Positions 29,564 to 42,896 are shown, counted from the stretch's first letter. The stretch is 64,000 bases of DNA from Magnetospirillum molischianum DSM 120 (GCF_000294655.1 NZ_CAHP01000021.1:1-64000); one strand, 5' to 3'. The notes: generated by a model from the letters alone, not told the origin. Numbers and translations are program-made.

Positions 29564-30073
29564 TCAGTCCTGTCCGTCCCCCGTCGCGGCCAGCGCCTTG
29601 GCCAGTTCGTAGACCCGCTTGCGCACATGCGGGTCGGGAATGGCGAAATAGGCACGGATCAGGTTAATCGTCTCGTGACGACCGAGAAGATCTGAATCGA
29701 ATCCGCTCGGCTCCTCAGCCAAGCCGGTGATGCGGCTGGAATATTCCGCCGGACCGGCATGAGCCAAATCCTCGGGCATATCGTCGTAAAAGAACGACAC
29801 CGGCACGTCGAGCACCTGAGACAGATCGAACAACCGCGAGGCACCGATCCGGTTGGCGCCACGTTCGTACTTCTGCACCTGCTGGAAGGTCAGACCAATC
29901 GCGGACCCCAGCTTTTCCTGGCTCATCCCCAACAAAGTACGACGCAGACGAACCCGCGCGCCGACGTGAATATCGACTGGATTCGGATCGCCTTCTTCGG
30001 TACGGCCCCGATTGGCCTTACGGCGCGGAGGAGGCTGGCCGGTTGAATCGTCGCGGCGCTTGGGGGGGGCCAT
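29564..30073 (-). CDS. XRE-family transcriptional regulator
   Basis: ATG 30073 gives 169 residues; a TTG at 30097 would add 8. A basic, disordered N-terminus is followed by a helix-turn-helix of the Xre type (VRLRRTLLGMSQEKLGSAIG, then FQQVQKYERGANRI), and a C-terminal helical region. The same regulator type sits after lnt in many alphaproteobacteria, so the gene is part of the ancestral miaB-lnt block. It is separated from lnt by about 115 bp, so it may have its own promoter. Targets unknown. Confidence 0.88.
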   Translation of the reverse strand: MAPPKRRDDSTGQPPPRRKANRGRTEEGDPNPVDIHVGARVRLRRTLLGMSQEKLGSAIGLTFQQVQKYERGANRIGASRLFDLSQVLDVPVSFFYDDMPEDLAHAGPAEYSSRITGLAEEPSGFDSDLLGRHETINLIRAYFAIPDPHVRKRVYELAKALAATGDGQD

Positions 30074-30189
30074 TATCAGTCCCAATGGGTGATGCAAGGT
30101 CGTAGGGAACTCAGATTAGGGCGATGACCCGAGAGGAGTCAACACGTCTTGCGGGTGAGATTGGAAAACCACCAGATCACAGGTCGGTC

Positions 30190-31758
30190 CTAAGGCCGCT
30201 TCTTCCCGCAGGCCAATCCAACGGCAAAACAGGCCAGCGCGAGTGCCAGAGGGAGCGAATCGCCGAAGCGGCCATAAGGGGTGACGGCGAGGGGACGGGG
30301 CAACACGGCGTCAAAACTACCGCGCTCGCCCAGGCCCAGCCGCGCCACCTCGCGGCCCAACGGATCGAACACCGCCGAAATCCCGGTATTGGCGGCGCGA
30401 ACCAGGGGCAGCCCTTCTTCGACCGCACGCAACCGGGCCGCCGCCAGATGCTGGTACGGCCCCGCCGACAAGCCAAACCAGCCATCGTCGGTTATGTTGA
30501 GAATCCAATCCGGCCGAGGCTGATCGTGCCCGACCACCTGTCCGGGGAAGATGGCCTCGTAGCAGACTAGCGGTGCGACCGGCGGCAAACCGGGGAGAGT
30601 AAGCGTGCGCGGTCCCGGTCCGGGGGTGAAATCGGTCGAACCGTTGGTGATCTTGGTGATCGGCAGCAACTGGCGCAGCGGCACGTACTCACCAAAGGGC
30701 ACCAGATGGGCCTTGTCGAACACCGCAACCGTCGCACCGCCGGGAGCGATGGCATAGAGACTGTTCCACAAGCGGAACGGATTTTCGCCGCGCGGCGTAA
30801 TCCGCAAGGCTCCGGTCAGCAACAGCCCACTGGGCGGGGCCGCCAGCGCGGCATACGCCCGATGCTGATCGTCGAGATTAAGAAAGAACGGAGCCGCAGC
30901 CTCGGGCCAGATCACGGCGGCGACCGTATCCAACGACGTCCCCCGCGACAATGTTACCGCGTCGAACAAATGACTCTCGCGGCGCTCTTCCAGCCATTTG
31001 GTGCCTTGGGGGATGTGGGGTTGAACCACACGCAGGGTCAGCCCGGTCTCGGCAGGCGGCACCAACGCCAATCGCCACGAGCCGCCTCCCCAGGCTGCCA
31101 GCGGCAATCCGATTGTCAGCAAGCCGATCAGCACGGCCCGCCGGGGCGAAGGCGAATCGGCCAGCAGCGCCGGAGCCATTGCCGCCAGGGCGGTGAGCAG
31201 ACTAAGCCCCCACAATCCGGCCAACGCCCCGAATTGCAGCACCGGAAGACTGACATCCCACACCGACCCCAGCGAGTTCCATGGGAACCCGGTCAAAGCC
31301 CACGAGCGCAGCCACTCCGCCACAGTCCACGCAGCGGCCAGGACCGCGATCCGCCCCGTGCCTCGCGCCCCAACCAAACGCGCCGTCAGAGTCGCGAGGC
31401 CAAGAAACACCGCCAGCAAGCCGGACAGGCCAAACACCGCGAACGGAATCATCCAGCCGAATTTGGCCGGGTCCGTCAGCAGGGCATAGGAAACCCAGTA
31501 CAGCCCAACGATGAACCAGCCCCAGCCCCACCACCAGCCGACACCAAAAGCGGCGCGACGGGTCGCGGCGGCGTCAAACAGCCACACCAGCGCAGGCAGC
31601 GACAGCAGCAAAACAGGCAGCAGGGAGACCGGCGGCAAGGCCAACGCGCCAAACGCGCCCAGCCCGACCAGGGTTAGCCGCCGCCGCCAACCGGACAGGG
31701 CGGCGAAACGGTCGGCCAAGGCGCGAGCAGTGGCAAAGACGCGGGCGGCAGTGCTCAT
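30190..31758 (-). CDS. lnt: apolipoprotein N-acyltransferase
   Basis: It adds the third acyl chain to the N-terminal cysteine of lipoproteins in the inner membrane. The 522-residue protein has about six N-terminal membrane helices and a periplasmic nitrilase-type domain. That domain has the catalytic Glu in VIWPEAAAP, Lys in FDKAHLVPFGEYVP and Cys in VCYEAIFP. ATG 31758 has AAGGA 8 bases upstream. It follows the CorC/HlyC gene closely, as in other Proteobacteria where this partner is nearly always next to lnt. Confidence 0.96.
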   Translation of the reverse strand: MSTAARVFATARALADRFAALSGWRRRLTLVGLGAFGALALPPVSLLPVLLLSLPALVWLFDAAATRRAAFGVGWWWGWGWFIVGLYWVSYALLTDPAKFGWMIPFAVFGLSGLLAVFLGLATLTARLVGARGTGRIAVLAAAWTVAEWLRSWALTGFPWNSLGSVWDVSLPVLQFGALAGLWGLSLLTALAAMAPALLADSPSPRRAVLIGLLTIGLPLAAWGGGSWRLALVPPAETGLTLRVVQPHIPQGTKWLEERRESHLFDAVTLSRGTSLDTVAAVIWPEAAAPFFLNLDDQHRAYAALAAPPSGLLLTGALRITPRGENPFRLWNSLYAIAPGGATVAVFDKAHLVPFGEYVPLRQLLPITKITNGSTDFTPGPGPRTLTLPGLPPVAPLVCYEAIFPGQVVGHDQPRPDWILNITDDGWFGLSAGPYQHLAAARLRAVEEGLPLVRAANTGISAVFDPLGREVARLGLGERGSFDAVLPRPLAVTPYGRFGDSLPLALALACFAVGLACGKKRP

Positions 31759-31780
31759 CAATGGCTTCCTTGGGAAAATG

Positions 31781-32692
31781 TCAGTCCGGCTGGGGACTCG
31801 CGGTCCGGTCCAACGGCACCCGTCGCACCCTCACCCGCTTGACCCGACGCGGATCGGCGTCCATCACCTCGAATTCCAAACCGGTGGAATGATTGATCAG
31901 TTCCCCCCGGCCCGGCACCCGCCCGGCCACGAACGAGACCAGCCCGCCCAGGGTCTCGACCTCCTCGCGTTCCTCATCGGTCAGAACCTCGCCCATCCGC
32001 TCCTCGAAATCCTCGATCGCGGTGCGGGCATCGGCTTCCAGGGTACCGTCGGCCAGTTCGACCATATCGGCATCCTCGATATGATCGTGCTCGTCGGCGA
32101 TATCGCCAACAATCTGTTCGACCAGATCCTCGATCGTCACCAACCCGTCGATGCCGCCATATTCGTCAACCACCAGAGCAAGGTGGTTGCGGCGCAACCG
32201 CATTTCCAGCAGCAGGTCGGTCGCACGCATGCTGGGAGCGACAAACTGAACCCGGCGCATCATTCGGGGCAGGCTGAACGGCTTACCCTGCCCCAGGATT
32301 TCCAGCAGATCCTTGATGTGGACCATACCGATGACGTCATCGAGAGTTCGGCGATAGACCGGCAGGCGCGAATGACCGCAAGCGATGAACAGCCGGATCA
32401 GTTCTTCCTGAGTGGTCCGGGATTCGACCGCAACGATGTCGGCGCGGGGAACCTTGACGTCGGCAGCGGTTACGCCGCGCAAATGCAGAATATTACCGAG
32501 CAACTGACGCTCGTGAGCGTCAATCGGACTCTCGGAATCGTCACGATCCTCGATCAGTTCCTCCAACGCCTCGCGGACGGTTTCACCGCTCCGCGCCCGA
32601 CGCTTCAGACCCAACCAGCCCCGAACTGACCGCAGCAACGAATCCCGGGGCTCGGACTCGCGCTGGCTAGGACTGCCACCAGGGTCGTTCAT
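31781..32692 (-). CDS. HlyC/CorC-family CBS-domain protein
   Basis: The 303-residue protein has two CBS domains in the middle (MVHIKDLLE and the GIDGLVTIEDLVEQIVGDI block) and a C-terminal transporter-associated domain (LGGLVSFVAGRVPGRGE). It lacks the N-terminal membrane domain of full CorB-type proteins, as does E. coli CorC. Its role is linked to magnesium/cobalt efflux or envelope homeostasis. It overlaps ybeY by 4 bp (ATGA) and precedes lnt. Confidence 0.92.
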   Translation of the reverse strand: MNDPGGSPSQRESEPRDSLLRSVRGWLGLKRRARSGETVREALEELIEDRDDSESPIDAHERQLLGNILHLRGVTAADVKVPRADIVAVESRTTQEELIRLFIACGHSRLPVYRRTLDDVIGMVHIKDLLEILGQGKPFSLPRMMRRVQFVAPSMRATDLLLEMRLRRNHLALVVDEYGGIDGLVTIEDLVEQIVGDIADEHDHIEDADMVELADGTLEADARTAIEDFEERMGEVLTDEEREEVETLGGLVSFVAGRVPGRGELINHSTGLEFEVMDADPRRVKRVRVRRVPLDRTASPQPD

Positions 32693-33200
32693 TGCTGGTC
32701 ATCCTCGTCCTGATAGGGATCGGAGATGCCCAGCGTCGCCAGCAGGCGGGTTTCCAGCCCCTCCATTTCGGCAGCTTCCTCCTCGTCCAGATGGTCGAAG
32801 CCCAGAAGATGGAGCACTCCGTGGATCACCAGATGAGAAAAATGGTCGGCCAACGGGCGTCCGCTCGCCTCGGCCTCGGCAGACACCGTTTCCCAGGCAA
32901 GGATAACGTCGCCCAACAGCAGCGGTGCACCCTCGACCAGCGGCGCGTCCTCGTCGTCAAGAGCGGCGAAAGACAATACGTTGGTGGGAGCGTCCTTGCC
33001 GCGCCAGTCGCGGTTGAGCGCCTGCACCGTCTTGTCGTCAGCCAGCACCACCGATAATTCTAACGGCCCTTCGGGAACATCCTCAGGAGAGCCGGACAGG
33101 GCAAGAATGGCCAGACTTTGCACGCGTGCCTCGATGTCGGGCAAAGCCTCGACCCAGGCTGGGCAGTCGAGGCTGACGGCAATCTCGGCAACGGGGGCGG

Positions 33201-33204
<4 letters not shown>
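32689..33204 (-). CDS. ybeY: endoribonuclease YbeY (rRNA maturation factor)
   Basis: It takes part in 16S rRNA 3' processing and ribosome quality control. The 171-residue protein has the zinc motif H-x3-H-x5-H in HGVLHLLGFDH and the upstream NRDWRGKDAPTNVLSF block. It overlaps phoH by 4 bp upstream and the CorC-type gene by 4 bp downstream, so translation is coupled along the operon. Confidence 0.95.
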
Positions 33205-34168
<964 letters not shown>

Positions 34169-34172
<4 letters not shown>

Positions 34173-35485
34173 GCCAGGACCGCTTCCAGGCTGTTGGGAT
34201 GAACGGCCGCGATGCGCAGCCGCACCACGTCGCCGATCCGCTGGCCGGGGGCGCGAACATGAACCGGCTGCATGTAGGGGCTACGCCCCAACAACTGATC
34301 CTCATAACGGCCGGGCCGATCCAGCAGAACCGACATTTCACGCCCGACACAGGATTGGTTGAACGCCTCGGTCTGACGTTGCAGCAGAGCCTGAAGCTCG
34401 GCCAGCCGCGCCTCCTTGACCGCTTCGGGGATCTGGTCGCCCATCGCGGCGGCGGGAGTGCCCGGACGGGGGCTGTATTTGAAGGAATAGGTCTGGACGA
34501 AACCGATATCGGCCACCAGGGCCAAGGTATCGGCGAAATCGGCATCGGTCTCGCCGGGGAAGCCGACGATAAAATCCGACGACAGCGCCAGATCGGGACG
34601 GGCCGCACGCAGCCGGTCAGTCAGCCTGCGGTACTGGTCGCGGTCATGACCGCGATTCATTGCCGCCAGAATGCGGTTTGATCCCGACTGAATCGGCAGA
34701 TGCAGGAACGGCATCAGTTCGGGCAGATCGCGATGAGCGGCGATCAGCGAATCGCTCATGTCACGGGGATGCGACGTGGTATAGCGCAGCCGCTCGATCC
34801 CATCGATCCGGGCCAACGCGGTCAGCAGGCTCCCCAGATCCCAGCCCGGTTCGCCGTGCCAGGCGTTGACGTTCTGGCCGATCACGGTGATCTCGCGCAC
34901 CCCTTGCGCCGCCAGAGAGGCCGCCTCGGCCAGCACTGCCGCCGCCGGGCGGGAATATTCCGCGCCACGGGTATAAGGGACGACGCAGAAGGTGCAGAAT
35001 CGATCGCACCCTTCCTGAATCGCCAGAAAAGCGTTGGTCCCCTCGGCACGGGCCTCGGGCAGGAAGTCGAATTTCGGCTCGGTGGGGAATTCGGTGTCGA
35101 GCACCGCACCACCAGCCCGCGCCGCCTGAGCCACCATCTCGGGCAGACGATGATAGGTCTGCGGCCCCAGCACGATATCGACGAAGGGCGCGCGACGCAG
35201 CACCTCCTCGCCTTCGGCCTGGGCGACGCATCCGGCCACGGCCAGCACCATCGGCAGACCCTGCGCGGCACGCGCGTCCTTAATCCGACGCAGCCGCCCC
35301 AGTTCCGAGAACACTTTCTCGGCCGCCTTTTCGCGGATGTGACAGGTGTTGAGGATCACCATATCGGCCTCGTCGGGCCGATCGGTCGGGCCATACCCCA
35401 GAGGCGCCAAGACATCCGCCATGCGGGCGGAATCGTAGACGTTCATCTGGCAGCCGAAAGTTTTGATGAAAAGTCGTTTTGCCAC
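34169..35485 (-). CDS. miaB: tRNA-2-methylthio-N6-dimethylallyladenosine synthase
   Basis: A radical-SAM enzyme that adds the methylthio group to i6A37 of tRNAs. Three N-terminal cluster cysteines lie in [15 protein letters not shown] and AGCVAQAEG. The radical-SAM cluster is in [15 protein letters not shown], and a TRAM domain ends the protein. GTG 35485 is preferred (438 residues) because the family starts a few residues before IKTFGCQMN; a TTG at 35521 is also open, and neither has a clear ribosome site. It is the first gene of the operon that continues to lnt. Confidence 0.96.
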
Positions 35486-35577
35486 GGTCGTTCGCGGGCG
35501 GGGGATCCGCCAATCATACAAGGGGGAAGGCTAGGACACCGATGCCATTGAAGTCAAGGACCGGGAGCGGATGACAC

Positions 35578-37152
35578 TCAATGTTCACCGCCCCCACCCC
35601 CGCGTGCGACAGGCTGGAGCAGCGGCAAAAGCAGCAGGCTGAGGGCAAACACACCAGCCATCAGCATCAGTACGTCGGAGAAAGCCAAGGTCAACGCCTC
35701 GCGCCGGGTCAGATGCCACAGCGTCTTCAGCGCAGCCAGATCGGAACCGCTGCCCAAAGCCGGATCGAACCGGCTGGTCAACCCCTCCAGCATCGCGGTC
35801 GCCGAACCGCGCGCCTCCGTCAGCCGCTCCGACAGCCGCAACATGTGGTGGTCGAGACGATGGGTCAAAGCGGTATTGATCGCCGCCAGACCGACCGCGC
35901 CGCCCAGATTACGCATCAGATTGTAAAGGCCCGAGGCGTTAGGCACCCGCTCTGGCGGCAGATGGCCCAGCGCCACCGCATTGATCGGCACGAAGCAGAA
36001 CATCAGCGACAGCCCCCGTACCGCCTGGGGCAGAAACATTTCCCAATAGCCCCAATCCGAGGTCAACGCGCTATTCAGCCACAATCCACCACCGAACAAA
36101 GCCAGCCCAATCCCCAGCATCATCCGGGGATCGAGAAAGCGGATCAGATTTCCGGCCAGCGGAGCCGACAGGAACTGGAACGCCCCGGTCACCATCATGG
36201 TGGTGCCGATCTCCAACGCTGAATAGCCCCGCACCTGCCCCAGAAACAGCGGCACGACATAGACCGATCCGTAAAGACCGACGCCGATGACAAAACTATA
36301 GAAACAGCCGACGGCGAAATTGCTGTCCGTGAAGGCGCGCAGATCGACCACCGGATGCTTGGCGGTCAGTTCACGCCACAGAAAGCCCACTCCGGCGACA
36401 CTCGTCACAATCGTCAGAAAAAAGATCGTGCGGTCGTTGAGCCAGTCGTTCCGGTTGCCCTCCTCCAGCACGTACTGCAACGTCCCTAGAAACACCGCCA
36501 CCAGCATGACCCCGGACAGGTCAAAGCCCTTCAGCATATCGCGGCGAAACGGTCCGGGACGGGCGAACATCAAAACCAGAACGGCAACCAGCGCTCCCGG
36601 CACGATATTGACCAGGAACAACCAGTGCCAGCTGGCGGTCTCGGTCAGCCAGCCGCCGAGGGTCGGCCCCAGGGTCGGGGCCATCGTCGCCACCAGTCCG
36701 ATCAGCACCGACACCGAAGGTTGGCGCTTGGGCGGAAACAAGGTGAAGGAGGTGGTGAACACGGTGGGGATCATCGCACCACCCAGAAAGCCCTGGATGG
36801 CGCGGAACACGATCATCGATTCGATGCTCCACGACATCGCGCACAGCGCGCTGGCCAGGGTGAACGACGACGCCGACACAAAGAACAGCCACCGGGTACT
36901 GAACACGCGGGACAGCCAGCCCGACAGCGGAATCATCACCACTTCGGCGACAAGATAAGAGGTCTGAACCCACGTCGCTTCGTCGGCCGAGGCCGCGATA
37001 CCCGACTGAATCTGGGCGATCGAACTGGCGACGATCTGGATATCCAGAATCGCCATGAACATCCCGACCACCATCGCCATGAAGCCGATCCAGTCGCGGA
37101 CCGAGACCGTGCGATCCTCGGGCCGAACCTCGTCCACGGCGGCGGAGCTCAC
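35578..37152 (-). CDS. emrB: EmrB/QacA-family drug efflux permease (DHA2, 14 helices)
   Basis: The 524-residue major-facilitator protein has about 14 membrane helices. It has the DHA2 N-terminal motif around MAILDIQIVASSIAQIQSG, the helix 4-5 GPxxGG-like motif in GPTLGGWLTE, and FRAIQGFLGGAMIPTV. It pumps hydrophobic compounds by proton antiport, working with the membrane-fusion protein encoded just upstream. Their frames overlap by 4 bp (GTGA), so this gene starts with GTG. Confidence 0.93.
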   Translation of the reverse strand: MSSAAVDEVRPEDRTVSVRDWIGFMAMVVGMFMAILDIQIVASSIAQIQSGIAASADEATWVQTSYLVAEVVMIPLSGWLSRVFSTRWLFFVSASSFTLASALCAMSWSIESMIVFRAIQGFLGGAMIPTVFTTSFTLFPPKRQPSVSVLIGLVATMAPTLGPTLGGWLTETASWHWLFLVNIVPGALVAVLVLMFARPGPFRRDMLKGFDLSGVMLVAVFLGTLQYVLEEGNRNDWLNDRTIFFLTIVTSVAGVGFLWRELTAKHPVVDLRAFTDSNFAVGCFYSFVIGVGLYGSVYVVPLFLGQVRGYSALEIGTTMMVTGAFQFLSAPLAGNLIRFLDPRMMLGIGLALFGGGLWLNSALTSDWGYWEMFLPQAVRGLSLMFCFVPINAVALGHLPPERVPNASGLYNLMRNLGGAVGLAAINTALTHRLDHHMLRLSERLTEARGSATAMLEGLTSRFDPALGSGSDLAALKTLWHLTRREALTLAFSDVLMLMAGVFALSLLLLPLLQPVARGGGGGEH

Positions 37153-38180
37153 CGTGGCGGCTCGCGGGTGTCGATACGGGCGGTCACGGACAGACCGGGA
37201 CGCAGCAGCCCGGCCAGTGAGTTATCCGTGGCGAAACGAAGGCGGACTGGAACCCGCTGCACCACTTTGGTGAAGTTACCGGTTGCATTCTCGGGCGGCA
37301 ACAGACTGAACCGCGCCCCCGACGCCGGAGCAATGCTGTCAACCCGCCCCTCGATCTCCCGCCCGCCATAGGCATCGACGTTGATCGTGGCCCTTTGCCC
37401 CGGCCGGATATGGCTCAACTGGGTTTCTTTATAATTGGCGTCAACCCACACCGAAGCCAGCGGCACTACCGCCAGCAAAGTCTGCCCGGTACGGACATAC
37501 TGGCCTTCGCGCACGGCGCGGTTCCCGACCATGCCATCGACCGAGGCGCGAATCACCGTCGCCTCCAGATCGATCTCGGCAAGATCAAGCGCCGCCTGAG
37601 CCTGATCGGCCTCGGCCTCGGCGATGGCCCGTTCGCTCACCAGCACCGCCAATTGCCGCCGCGCTGCCTGAGCCTGGGCTCCCGACCCGGCCAGTCCGGC
37701 TTCGGCCTTGGCCGCGTCGGCCTGGGTCGTATCGAATCGCTGGCGGCTGACGAAATCCTCGCGCACCAATCGAGAGGTCCGCTCGTGATCAGCGCGGGCG
37801 CGGGCAACTTCGGCGCGGGCCGAAGCAACCGAGGCTCCAGACTGAACAATCACCGCTTCCTGCACCGCGATCTTCTGATCAAGTTGGATCAGACTGGCCC
37901 GTCTCGCCACGAGAACGGCGCGAGCCTGCTCGACCCGAGCACGATAATCGCGATCATCGATCCGAATGAGAATGTCGCCTTTGGCGACGGAGCGGTTGTC
38001 TTCGGCGTTCAGGAGAACCACATGACCCGGTACCTTGGGCTGAATCGGGGTGATGTCACCTTCGACATAGGCGTCGTCGGTTGTCTCGATCCAACGCCAA
38101 TCGACAGCCCAGGAATAGGCGGCCCAGCTCCCGGTAGCAGCGGCGATCAGGGCAAGAGTAATGATTGCGGGCTTTTTCAT
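37149..38180 (-). CDS. emrA: EmrA/HlyD-family membrane-fusion protein
   Basis: The 343-residue periplasmic adaptor has one N-terminal membrane helix, the biotinyl-lipoyl-like halves (TDDAYVEGDITPIQPKVPGH and later VDGMVGNRAVREGQYV), and between them an Ala/Arg-rich coiled-coil hairpin. A C-terminal beta-barrel part contains VWVDANYKETQL. It links the EmrB permease to an outer-membrane channel; no TolC gene is adjacent. The promoter region carries a TetR-type palindrome. Confidence 0.93.
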   Translation of the reverse strand: MKKPAIITLALIAAATGSWAAYSWAVDWRWIETTDDAYVEGDITPIQPKVPGHVVLLNAEDNRSVAKGDILIRIDDRDYRARVEQARAVLVARRASLIQLDQKIAVQEAVIVQSGASVASARAEVARARADHERTSRLVREDFVSRQRFDTTQADAAKAEAGLAGSGAQAQAARRQLAVLVSERAIAEAEADQAQAALDLAEIDLEATVIRASVDGMVGNRAVREGQYVRTGQTLLAVVPLASVWVDANYKETQLSHIRPGQRATINVDAYGGREIEGRVDSIAPASGARFSLLPPENATGNFTKVVQRVPVRLRFATDNSLAGLLRPGLSVTARIDTREPPR

Positions 38181-38205
38181 TGCGATCCGGGGGGATGGGG
38201 GGTCG

Positions 38206-38225
38206 ATTATACTGAACGGTTTAGT
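38206..38225 (-). promoter_or_regulatory. emrAB promoter -10 with overlapping TetR-type operator
   Basis: On the minus strand a perfect TATAAT (38206-38211) sits 26 bp before the emrA start. It abuts an imperfect palindrome, ACTGAACGGTTTAGT on the plus strand (38211-38225; six of seven pairs match), of the size bound by TetR-family repressors. I found no convincing -35. The repressor gene is not in the window. Confidence 0.5.
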
Positions 38226-38360
38226 TTCTACCGTGAGGCTTAAAACGAGTCAAACCAATGCGTCACGAGAAGACACGACCCAACGCTTGTCGGGCGCGTC
38301 ACGCCCCGGCATAATGAATTGGTTACCTTCGGCTTATACAATATGGTCGGGCGAACGAAC

Positions 38361-39368
38361 ATGGCAGCAGATAAGAACGATAACGCATCTGAAAACGACG
38401 ATGAGATTGGTTTCGACCATAAATTTTTTACCTCTTTTGAAGACTTGTATTTCCGGATGACCGATTCCGGTGAAGCCGTTGCGGTCCTCAAGCTCGCCAG
38501 CAACGAAGCAGTCCTGTCTTTTGATGGGTTGAAACGCGAATTCATGCTGAAGGATGACAGTCGCGATTTCCGTATGCTTGATCGGGTCGCCGAAGGACTA
38601 CAATTCGTCCGAGGGTTGCGCCCAGGCGACCGCCTCCCCAAGGAAGTCACCTCGCGCGAGGCGTCGTGGGAACCGCAGGATCGTCACCGCCGCATCGCCT
38701 ATCAGCGCCTGACGATGCAGCTCGTCACTTGGCTGACCGGCAACGAAAACGTTATCAGCAATATCACCGAACTCGCCCAGGTCGCCGACGACCCCCAGGT
38801 TAAGAAGAACGTCCAGCTCGCCTTTACCGAAGCGGCGGAGGAACTGGGCCTGGGGCGCGAGCGTCGCGACGAGGTGGTACAATATATCGAAAGCTTGGCC
38901 CATGAACTGGCCTATATCGAGGCACTCCGCGATACCTTCGCCGAAGTCGAACGGATCGATGAGAAGCTTCAGGCTCTACGCCGCCTCTATGGGGCCGACC
39001 GGTCGATGATCGAAACCGTCGATCAGGTTGCCCGTTTATCGCGGCGAGCGATCAAGTTGTTCAGCGATTACTTCGACCAAATTGATGCCCAGACCGGCGA
39101 AATCCTGTCGATGCTGAAAAATATCGACAATCAGATCGGCTATATCCGTCAGGTCCGCGATGCCCTTCATTGTCGTCTGCTGCCGTGGGAGGACTTCATC
39201 CAGGTCTGGAAGACGGTCTTCGTCGTCCGCTCAGACGAAAACACCAATAAAATCCGCGACATTTACCAATTCCTGGCCCCCCGCTACATGCAGTTCAACG
39301 ACTGGGTTCTGGTGACCCGCCGGGGGACGCTGAAGGCCAAGCCGATCGGCGGACAAATGCGCTGGTAA
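38361..39368 (+). CDS. hypothetical protein, about 335 residues
   Basis: ATG 38361 or ATG 38343 could be the start; neither has a clear ribosome site. The protein is soluble, with an acidic disordered N-terminus and then long helical segments with heptad-like spacing (about 150-270: YIEALRDTFAEVERIDEKLQ and following). A compact C-terminal end (FLAPRYMQFNDWVLVTRRG) closes the protein. The helical part suggests oligomerisation or binding to a partner. I recognise no family. It faces away from emrAB and ends about 215 bp before clpB. Confidence 0.75.
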   Translation: MAADKNDNASENDDEIGFDHKFFTSFEDLYFRMTDSGEAVAVLKLASNEAVLSFDGLKREFMLKDDSRDFRMLDRVAEGLQFVRGLRPGDRLPKEVTSREASWEPQDRHRRIAYQRLTMQLVTWLTGNENVISNITELAQVADDPQVKKNVQLAFTEAAEELGLGRERRDEVVQYIESLAHELAYIEALRDTFAEVERIDEKLQALRRLYGADRSMIETVDQVARLSRRAIKLFSDYFDQIDAQTGEILSMLKNIDNQIGYIRQVRDALHCRLLPWEDFIQVWKTVFVVRSDENTNKIRDIYQFLAPRYMQFNDWVLVTRRGTLKAKPIGGQMRW

Positions 39369-39480
39369 CATCCCCGGCACCGATGTTTCCCGTCGCTCAG
39401 GTCTGGATGTAGAGCGTCACGGGCACCCGGCCCGGCGGATAGGATTCTGTTCGGGCCATGGGGAGCGTAATTGTCCTCGC

Positions 39481-39509
39481 CTTGCGAGGCGCGGAAATAC
39501 CCTCCATAT
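39481..39509 (+). promoter_or_regulatory. sigma-32-type heat-shock promoter of clpB
   Basis: CTTGCGA (39481-39487) and CCTCCATAT (39501-39509) are separated by 13 bp, matching the RpoH pattern CTTGAAA...CCCCAT. They lie 75 bp before the clpB start. Confidence 0.65.
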
Positions 39510-39583
39510 CTTTCCGGTTAAGCGAAGGAGAGTCCCTGCTGCCGCATCCGGGGCGGGATCTCCGGTCGAATCGGAGAACATCC

Positions 39584-42172
<2,589 letters not shown>

Positions 42173-42187
42173 AATTAGGGTTCCGGC

Positions 42188-42216
42188 CACCCTCTCCCAC
42201 GGCGTGGGAGAGGGTG
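42188..42216. terminator. hairpin after clpB
   Basis: CACCCTCTCCCAC and GTGGGAGAGGGTG form a perfect 13-bp stem with a 3-base loop, 16 bp after the clpB stop. It is the same sequence type as the terminator at 19291. No strong T run. Confidence 0.65.
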
Positions 42217-42228
42217 CGGTTCTTAGAA

Positions 42229-42257
42229 CTCCCTCTCCGGCACGGAGGGAGAGGGAG
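42229..42257. repeat. second hairpin between clpB and grpE
   Basis: CTCCCTCTCC and GGAGAGGGAG pair across a 9-base loop. Its core resembles the adjacent hairpin, so this intergene holds two tandem members of the same palindrome type. Confidence 0.55.
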
Positions 42258-42265
42258 GAGCGTCC

Positions 42266-42880
42266 TTAAGCCGAAGTGTCGAGATTGCCGCCGCCGGACT
42301 TCGGCCCGCCCTTGGCGATACCGACCAGAGCCGGACGCAGCAGACGGTCGTGCAGGGTGTAACCCGACTGCATTTCCAACACCACGGTGCCTTCCAGCTT
42401 GGCGGCGTCTTCGATTTCCATCATCGCCTGATGCAGATTGGGATCGAAACGCTCACCCAGAGCGGCAACCCTGCGGATACCATAGCGTTCGAACGTGGTA
42501 ATCAGTTCACGCTCGGTCATCTCGACACCAACGGTCAGGGAATTGACCGCCTCGTCCGCCTCGCGCGCACCGGCGGGCACGGCGTCGAGGGCACGGCGCA
42601 GATTGTCGGCAACCGAAAGAACGTCCTTGGCCAAGTTGGACACCGCATACTTGCCGCGATCCTCGGCTTGCTGTTCCAGGCGTCGGCGCACATTCTCGGT
42701 GTCGGCGCGGGCGTAAAGAACATCGTTCTTCAGCTTCGCCACCTGGGCTTCGAGTTCGGCGATTCGGTCGGCGGGAGCCGGCTCAGCGGCCTCGGCGACC
42801 GGGGCCTCGGCCGGAGCCGCTTCGGCTCCGTCAACCGGGCTGGTATCAACCGGCTGTTCGCTGGTCTGGTCCTGGGTCAT
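42266..42880 (-). CDS. grpE: nucleotide exchange factor GrpE
   Basis: It releases ADP from DnaK. The 204-residue protein has an Ala/Glu/Pro-rich disordered N-terminus, a long coiled coil (AELEAQVAKLKNDVLYARAD) and the family core beta-wing (GERFDPNLHQAMM, LEMQSGYTLHDRLLRPALV). It lies 16 bp downstream of hrcA on the same strand, the classical hrcA-grpE pair. Confidence 0.95.
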   Translation of the reverse strand: MTQDQTSEQPVDTSPVDGAEAAPAEAPVAEAAEPAPADRIAELEAQVAKLKNDVLYARADTENVRRRLEQQAEDRGKYAVSNLAKDVLSVADNLRRALDAVPAGAREADEAVNSLTVGVEMTERELITTFERYGIRRVAALGERFDPNLHQAMMEIEDAAKLEGTVVLEMQSGYTLHDRLLRPALVGIAKGGPKSGGGNLDTSA

Positions 42881-42896
42881 GCTCTGTCCTCAATCC

